DNA of 64,000 nucleotides from Plesiocystis pacifica SIR-1 (lineage in GTDB: Bacteria > Myxococcota_A > Polyangia > Nannocystales > Nannocystaceae), in contig NZ_ABCS01000021.1 in the NCBI RefSeq assembly GCF_000170895.1, positions 61,785 to 125,784 on the forward strand, in the 5' to 3' direction. Numbering within the stretch: position 1 is the stretch's first letter; every line of letters starts with the position of its first letter. A program made the position numbers and the translations under genes. Shown piece after piece: positions 58,969-64,000 of this stretch. Under the pieces are notes generated by a model. The model saw nothing but the letters and a program-made list of their open reading frames with translations, was not told the origin of the DNA and did no database searches.

Positions 58969-60825
58969 TCAGTTGGTGCGCTTGGCGACGTAGGCGAACA
59001 CCTCGGTGTCGTCCTCGGGGGCGAAGATGCGCACGCGGTAGGTGTCGCCCTCGTCGTCTTCGACGTAGAGGATGGTCTCGCCCGGAGGGATGAGCACCTT
59101 CTCGTGGGCGGTGTCGCCGACGCCCTCGATGGTCGTGCTCGACACCTTGGTGCTCAGATCGGCGTCGCTGAAGAAGCCGGGGGTCTGCCAGCCGTAGGGC
59201 AGGCCCTCGAGCAGGTCCTCGGGGGTGACGAAGAACAGGTAGGCCTGGCCGTCGTCGGCCCGGCGGTAGTAGAAGTCGACGGGCCCGCTGTTCTCCTTGT
59301 AGTTGCCCAGGAGGTAGCCGGCGATGTCCGAGGACTGGGCCTGGAGGTAGGGGCGCACGGCGTCGGCGGCCTCCTCTCCGGTGATGCCCACGGGGATGTC
59401 CTCGAGGGTGAACTCGGCGTCGGCGTCGCCCTCGGGGAAGGTGATGTCGTCGAGGTGGTGGAGGTCGTACTGGGCGACCTCGTTGATCAGCTCCCACATG
59501 TACTGGTCGGGGGGCTGGCCGATGCCCAGGGGCACGCTGAACACGCCCCAGCCCCCCGGGTTCCCGTCCTGGCCGACCTTCACGACGTCGCCGAGCAGGA
59601 AGTAGTTGACCACGGTCTGCAGGCCGCCGTAGCGCTCGCGGCCGGCGTCGGCGACGAGGTACTCGAGCTCCCAGGGGTCGAGGGTCCAGACCAGGCCGTC
59701 GCCCACGGGGTTGTCCGGGGCGTTTTGGATGCACTGATCGCTGACCAAGGTGGTGCACGAGTCGATGAAGGCGTCGTTCTCTTGGATGGCGAAGCGCAGG
59801 TCCATGACCGGATCGTCGACCAGGCCGGTCATCGAGAAGCGCTCGGGGTCGTTGAAGTCGAACTCGGCCTCGTCCTCGAAGCTCGGGCCGGTCACGTCGA
59901 CGATGACCGAGATGAAGGCCTTGCCGCCGCTCAGGTCGACGCCGTCGAGGACCCGCAGGTTGGACTCGGCGATGACCGTCATCTGGAAGTCGGGGCCGAA
60001 CACCGCCCCGGAGGTCGGGAAGTCCGGGACCACGACGCCGGGGTGGTCGCCCACGGGCCCGAGGCGCTCGCCGAGGCTGGCCAGGTCAGTGAGCGCGTCC
60101 TCGAGGGTGACGCTGATCTTGCCGTCCTCGGTGGCCTCGGGGTGGGTGCCGATGAGGTTGCGGCGCAGCGAGGCGACCACGGCCTGGGTGTCGAGGAATT
60201 CGGTGGTCTCCGAGATGTCGAGGCTCTCGGACAGGAGCCCGCTGAAGCCCCCAGACAGGGCGAGCAGGAAGTCCGAGAGGCCCTGGACCGTGGACAAGCT
60301 GGTGCCGTCGACGACGGAGTTGGCCGGGGTCATGGTCAGGATGCGGACCATGGCGAACTCCGGCGAGCTCTCCCAGTCGCCGCCGCCGAAGGTCTGACCC
60401 AGGGCGGTCTGCGAGCAGTCGAAGTTGGGGTTCGAGCTGTTCGCCTGCCAGCCCGTCCCGCACGCGTTCTTGATGCTGTCGAGGGTGTTGACCAGCAAGG
60501 GCGTGGAGTCGAGCTCGAGCAGCTGGATGTCCGCGGCGACGGAGCCGAACAGCTCGGACACCTCGTCGCGGCCCATCTGCAAGGTCAGGTCCGGGGGCGC
60601 GCTGTCCTCGATGCGCAGGGTGATCTCCTGCTCCTCTCCGAAGGTCGCCGAGCTGCCCTCCTCGCCGCTCTCGCCGTCCTCGGCCTCGGTCCCGGCCTCC
60701 ATGCCCGCGTCGGCCTCGTCGCCGCTGCCTCCCCCGACCGCGTCGTCGGTGCAGCCCAGGGGCGCGGCGAGCAAGAGGGCGGTCGAGCAGAGGGCGAACA
60801 GCGAGGCGTGCTTGGGCGAGTGCAT
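58969..60825 (-). CDS. Lipoprotein 1 of the FadL operon
   Basis: 618 residues from MHSPKHASLF; another ATG lies 12 codons upstream. The signal peptide ends in LLLAAPLGC (lipobox), followed by an acidic Gly/Ala/Glu linker (DEADAGMEAGTEAEDGESGE). It shares domain order with lipoprotein 2. Distinct features are paired cysteines (IKNACGTGWQ, NFDCSQTAL, SCTTLVSDQCIQ) and a WELEYLV segment. No recognised family. Located 66 bases downstream of the FadL-like gene on the same strand, thus most likely one transcript. Confidence 0.8.
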   Translation of the reverse strand: MHSPKHASLFALCSTALLLAAPLGCTDDAVGGGSGDEADAGMEAGTEAEDGESGEEGSSATFGEEQEITLRIEDSAPPDLTLQMGRDEVSELFGSVAADIQLLELDSTPLLVNTLDSIKNACGTGWQANSSNPNFDCSQTALGQTFGGGDWESSPEFAMVRILTMTPANSVVDGTSLSTVQGLSDFLLALSGGFSGLLSESLDISETTEFLDTQAVVASLRRNLIGTHPEATEDGKISVTLEDALTDLASLGERLGPVGDHPGVVVPDFPTSGAVFGPDFQMTVIAESNLRVLDGVDLSGGKAFISVIVDVTGPSFEDEAEFDFNDPERFSMTGLVDDPVMDLRFAIQENDAFIDSCTTLVSDQCIQNAPDNPVGDGLVWTLDPWELEYLVADAGRERYGGLQTVVNYFLLGDVVKVGQDGNPGGWGVFSVPLGIGQPPDQYMWELINEVAQYDLHHLDDITFPEGDADAEFTLEDIPVGITGEEAADAVRPYLQAQSSDIAGYLLGNYKENSGPVDFYYRRADDGQAYLFFVTPEDLLEGLPYGWQTPGFFSDADLSTKVSSTTIEGVGDTAHEKVLIPPGETILYVEDDEGDTYRVRIFAPEDDTEVFAYVAKRTN

Positions 60826-60891
60826 GCAAGTCAAGATCGATACTCCCAGACCATTGACCATACCATCGGCCAGTCGGCGGGAGGGGCGGGC

Positions 60892-62508
60892 TCAGCTCTC
60901 GATCGGGCGGACCGGGGGCTTGGCGGGCTTGGCCTTCGAGCCGAAGCGCGCCTGGAGGTGGAGCATGAAGGTGCCGAGGAGCAAATTGTAGCGCCCGTTG
61001 CCCAGGTCGTAGTCCGAGGCGGTGACCGTGCGCGGGAGGATCCCCTGGAGCTCGCCGTCGGCGAGCACGGCGACGCGCGGATTGATTTGATAAGCTACGC
61101 CGAGGGCGCCGAGCAGGCGCTGGCCGTCGGGGGACGCGACGTCGATGGTCGCGTCGGGGCTCGCCGGCGAGTGGTAGCCGAGGGTCCCGGACACGCGGAC
61201 CTTCTCTTTTTTGTCGACGACCGCGCGCGCGCTGGCCTCGACGTGGATCGCCCCGACCCAGTCGCGGCGCAGGCCCACGGTGGTCCGGCGCGGGATCTCG
61301 AGGGCGGGCTGGGCGAGCTGCTCGGAGTCGAGGGTGATGTCGAAGGTGTCGACGTCCTGCCAGAACACGTAGGCGAGGTTGGTGTCGACGCGCAGGGTCT
61401 TGGAGATGTCGTAGGCGGCGCCGAACATCAGGCGCTTGGGCAGGCGGAAGCTCAAGGCCGCGTCGCCCTCGACCAGGGGGGGGAAGCTCAGGCCCTGGGA
61501 CGCGAGGTCCTGGGTGAAGAACTCGTCGTTCATGTCGAGCTGGAAGGTGCCGCGAAAGTTGGCCCGCGAGCCGTGGTCGTAGGTCAGGCCCAGCCACAGC
61601 GGGTCGATGGGGTTGGCCGCCAGCGCGACGCTGAACGACGCGCCGTGGGAGAAGGCGTCGTTGAGCGCGAAGGGGCGGGCGAGCACGTCGAGCTCGCGCA
61701 CCGTCGAGGGGGCGTCCTCGCCGAAGTCGTTGGGCTGGTTGATGGGCGGCCGGGCCAGGGCGTCGCCGAACAGGTCGACGGCGCCGAAGTCCTGGATGCG
61801 GCGCAGCTGGGCGAAGCCGAGGACGTAGGACACGCTCGCGCCCAGGGACACGCGCTCGTGGACCTTGACCGAGAGCGCGGCCGAGATCCGCGACACGGCG
61901 ATGAAGGCCGACTGCAGGGCGAAGCGCTGGGCGCCCTCCTCGTCGAAGCTCAGCGGGGCGGCGTAGGGCACGTAGACGCCGAGGCCGAGGGCGAGGCGGT
62001 CTTGGATCAGCGGGAAGGCTGCGAAGCCGCCGGCGTTGGGGGAGAAGATCGGCGAGCGGACCTCGGGGTAGGCCCCGGGCTTGTTGGGGTCGATGGACGC
62101 GGGGTCGATGGGCTCGGCGAAGTCGAGGCCGTCGGCGTACTGGTAGGCCCCGAGGCGGTCGCGCTGGTAGCGGAGGCTGCCCGCGGCGATGCCCACCCCG
62201 AGCAGGACCTCGTTGGAGTCGGCGAAGCCGAGCATGGCGGGGTTCCAATAGACCGCGGCGGCGTCTTGGGTGGTCGGGCTCGAGAAGGTCGTGCCGATGT
62301 GCGGGACGTCGAGGCCCGACGCGTGGGCCTGGGCCCCAGGCCACAGCAGCGCGAGGACTGGACCAAGGGCCAGCGCGGCGAGCCGGGGGCGAAAAAAGGG
62401 GCTGCGCGAAGCCGCGCGTCGGCGATCTGAGCCCAGCTCGGAGGGGTTGGGCGGGCCGGACAAAGCCAAAAGCGACGCGTCGTCGCTGCGAACGGGCATG
62501 TCGATCAT
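60892..62508 (-). CDS. fadL: OmpP1/FadL-type outer-membrane transporter
   Basis: About 538 residues. The signal peptide is AALALGPVLALLWPGAQAHA. The N-terminal plug region contains the family mark TTQDAAAVYWNPAMLGFADS; the rest alternates short polar/hydrophobic strands typical of a 14-strand barrel (YVPYAAPLSFDEEG, RVSLGASVSYVLG, WLGLTYDHGSRANFRG) and ends with YNLLLGTFMLHLQARFG. FadL proteins take up long-chain fatty acids and other hydrophobic compounds. Two Mets three codons apart (62508, 62499) are candidate starts. The operon continues with two paralogous lipoproteins. Confidence 0.88.
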   Translation of the reverse strand: MIDMPVRSDDASLLALSGPPNPSELGSDRRRAASRSPFFRPRLAALALGPVLALLWPGAQAHASGLDVPHIGTTFSSPTTQDAAAVYWNPAMLGFADSNEVLLGVGIAAGSLRYQRDRLGAYQYADGLDFAEPIDPASIDPNKPGAYPEVRSPIFSPNAGGFAAFPLIQDRLALGLGVYVPYAAPLSFDEEGAQRFALQSAFIAVSRISAALSVKVHERVSLGASVSYVLGFAQLRRIQDFGAVDLFGDALARPPINQPNDFGEDAPSTVRELDVLARPFALNDAFSHGASFSVALAANPIDPLWLGLTYDHGSRANFRGTFQLDMNDEFFTQDLASQGLSFPPLVEGDAALSFRLPKRLMFGAAYDISKTLRVDTNLAYVFWQDVDTFDITLDSEQLAQPALEIPRRTTVGLRRDWVGAIHVEASARAVVDKKEKVRVSGTLGYHSPASPDATIDVASPDGQRLLGALGVAYQINPRVAVLADGELQGILPRTVTASDYDLGNGRYNLLLGTFMLHLQARFGSKAKPAKPPVRPIES

Positions 62509-62554
62509 GCTCGCACAGACACGGGTCGCGAGACTGGGGTAAATTGAACGCGAC

Positions 62555-63265
62555 GTGGTGGATGCCAACCGACCCAAGCCCCCCGACCTTCAAGGCTCGA
62601 AGGCCGTCGTCGTCGTTCTCGTGACCGTGCTCTTGCTCATCGTCGGTGGGTACTGGGGGTGGACGCAGAACGGACCACTCGGCGCGATGCTCGGCGTGAT
62701 GCTCGGCGCGGCTTTGGGCGCGCTCATCTACACCGTCGTGCGCGTCTCCGATCACTCCAACCGGATCGCGGAGCCCTCGGCCCCCGACGTTCGCGAGCTC
62801 CCCCCAGACCAGGCCCTGCAGGTCCTGTCCGCGCTGATGAACGCGGCCGCGAGCGCGAGCGAGAGCGGGGCCTCGTTCAGCCTCGGCCTGCTCGGTGAGA
62901 TCGCGGCGGCGCGCGACAAGGCCAGCAAAAAGGGCGACATCGAGGGCGCCATCAAGGAGCTCAAGCGCCTGGCCGAGGAGCACCCGCGCAGCTCGGCCGT
63001 GTCCGCGGAGCTGTCTCGGGTGCACCGCATGGCGGGCGACGAGGAGGCCGCGAAGAAGGCGGCCAGCGAGGCCCTCTACCTCGCCCTGCGCGGCGGCATG
63101 AACGGCCTGGCGCTCCAGCTCTTCGCCGAGTTCGACGGCGCCGAGGAGCTCACCCTCGAGGGCTCGTACTGGGAGCAGCTCGCCCGCATCCTCGACCACG
63201 CCGACAAGCCCGAGGACGCCGCGAAGTGCCGGGCGCGGGCCGGCGGCGGCTCCGAGTCCGAGTAG
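62555..63265 (+). CDS. Two-span membrane protein with TPR-like domain
   Basis: 236 residues, GTG start. Two hydrophobic segments at residues about 17-33 (AVVVVLVTVLLLIVGGY) and 43-61 (LGAMLGVMLGAALGALIYTV), then a soluble helical domain with TPR-like pairs (DIEGAIKELKRLAEEHPRSS, VSAELSRVHRMAGDEEAAKK and LARILDHADKPEDAAKCRAR). Unknown function. Divergent from fadL across 46 bases. Confidence 0.7.
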   Translation: MVDANRPKPPDLQGSKAVVVVLVTVLLLIVGGYWGWTQNGPLGAMLGVMLGAALGALIYTVVRVSDHSNRIAEPSAPDVRELPPDQALQVLSALMNAAASASESGASFSLGLLGEIAAARDKASKKGDIEGAIKELKRLAEEHPRSSAVSAELSRVHRMAGDEEAAKKAASEALYLALRGGMNGLALQLFAEFDGAEELTLEGSYWEQLARILDHADKPEDAAKCRARAGGGSESE

Positions 63266-63362
63266 GCCGAGACGTCCTCGACACCTCGCCGCCGGGTGGG
63301 CTGGGCTGCCCTCCTCCCGCCGGTATCCAAGGGGCCGCCGGCCCCCCGCGCTTGGGACTAAA

Positions 63363-64000
63363 ATGGCCACCATGGCCGTTGTCAGACGCACCACCTTCGT
63401 CCTCCCGCTCGCGTTGCTGGCGGCTCTGGCTTGCAAGGGAAAGCCGGAGCCTTCGACGAAAGCCGCCGAAGTCGAAGCTCCCGAGCCCGCCGAGGTCGAA
63501 GCTCCCGAGCCCGCCGAGGCCGAGCCCGCTGCGGCCGAGGCCCCCGCGGCTGAGGCTCCCGCGGCCAAGCCCGAGCCAAAGCCCGCCAAGCCCGAGATCT
63601 GTCCGCTCGCCGAAGACGACCCGGACCGGGCGCTCAAGACCGCCATCAACGTCGCCATTCGCCAGTGGTACGTCGCCGAGAACGGGACCATCGCCACGAA
63701 GAACGAGGCTTGGGTGGCCGAAGGCGTCGAGCTCGAGGAGCGCGCCCACCGAGCCCACGCGATCCGCCACGGGGCCCGGGTCAAGGCCCGGGAGTTCATG
63801 CCCGATTCGGCCCAGGTCGAGTGCTTGCAGGAGCGCGACCAGGGCAAGTACGGCAACCCAGACGGCCCGACCTTCGACGACCTCGTCGAAAAGAACGAGG
63901 CCAAGGGACACAGCGGCGACGCGATCTACGAAGAGATCATCGGCAGCTCCGGCCGTACCAACAAAGCGGTCGACGAGCAGCTCGGCGTGAAGACTGGCAA
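63363..64000 (+). CDS. Lipoprotein, 3' end beyond the window
   Basis: The frame is open to the right edge (at least 212 residues). Two ATGs three codons apart begin a signal peptide ending in LLAALAC (lipobox). A Pro/Ala/Glu linker with repeats EVEAPEPAE follows to about residue 75, then a soluble domain with ICPLAEDDPDRALKTAINVA, AIRQWYVAENGTIATKNEAW and VKAREFMPDSAQVECLQERD. No family recognised. Confidence 0.75.
   Translation, partial: MATMAVVRRTTFVLPLALLAALACKGKPEPSTKAAEVEAPEPAEVEAPEPAEAEPAAAEAPAAEAPAAKPEPKPAKPEICPLAEDDPDRALKTAINVAIRQWYVAENGTIATKNEAWVAEGVELEERAHRAHAIRHGARVKAREFMPDSAQVECLQERDQGKYGNPDGPTFDDLVEKNEAKGHSGDAIYEEIIGSSGRTNKAVDEQLGVKTG

Noticed and set aside
58150..62430. A 1426-codon plus-strand open frame
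   Set aside because: It is antisense to fadL and two lipoproteins with signal peptides and conserved segments, and is rich in Gly/Val/Asp typical of complement reading in GC-rich DNA.

Overview
The window is very GC-rich (about 70 percent or more across most genes). It reads like a chromosomal segment of a myxobacterium, most probably a relative of the Nannocystaceae (Nannocystis, Plesiocystis, Enhygromyxa). The reasons are many lipoproteins with Thr/Asp/Gly/Glu low-complexity linkers behind the lipidated cysteine, a serine protease with a MYXO-CTERM-like tail, a FrzS/AglZ-type pseudo-receiver coiled-coil protein, a PilZ protein, a Ser/Thr kinase fused to an ATPase, and a probable DUF2378-type protein. 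This placement is inference from gene content.

Layout, left to right. 1-13.4 kb: an OmpA-like lipoprotein cut by the window edge, five tandem 129-bp repeats, adenosine deaminase and adenylosuccinate lyase (purine salvage and synthesis), a ureohydrolase, an ECF sigma/anti-sigma pair, a FrzS/AglZ-like motility protein, HflX, a small CbiX chelatase and a flavin monooxygenase. 13.4-23.5 kb: SerA-type dehydrogenase, a large lipoprotein, PilZ, MscS, a gluzincin-like membrane peptidase, an alpha/beta hydrolase and a gamma-glutamyltransferase. 23.5-34.7 kb: a repeat-rich lipoprotein with a haem-type CxxCH motif, DoxX with a divergent LysR regulator, a cupin, a TDTG-repeat lipoprotein, a crotonase, a SelW-type selenoprotein read through an in-frame UGA, an aminotransferase with RsmD, and a large lipoprotein. 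34.7-41.5 kb is an accessory block: a DUF2378-like gene, a class I terpene synthase, an AT-richer gap and a giant kinase-ATPase, bracketed by copies of a small mobile element. 41.5-64 kb: another repeat lipoprotein, a TerB-like protein, a VWA/amidotransferase-like membrane protein with DUF4159 beside a divergent ABC exporter, a trypsin-like protease, DUF2855, a lipoprotein ArsC-like protein, 3-methyladenine glycosylase, and a FadL porin followed by two related lipoproteins.

The most notable non-genic content is a family of small CTAGCAG-ended palindromic elements: two 265-bp composites and two 104-bp solo modules. In three places they supply the stop codon of the neighbouring gene. There are also the 129-bp repeat array with one distant solo copy, a shared hairpin between two convergent gene pairs, a terminator-like hairpin lying on the adenosine deaminase start codon, and three exactly 11-bp-spaced direct repeats before the FrzS/AglZ-like gene. 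No rRNA, tRNA or CRISPR array was recognised. Many long open frames antisense to real genes are products of the high GC content and were left out.
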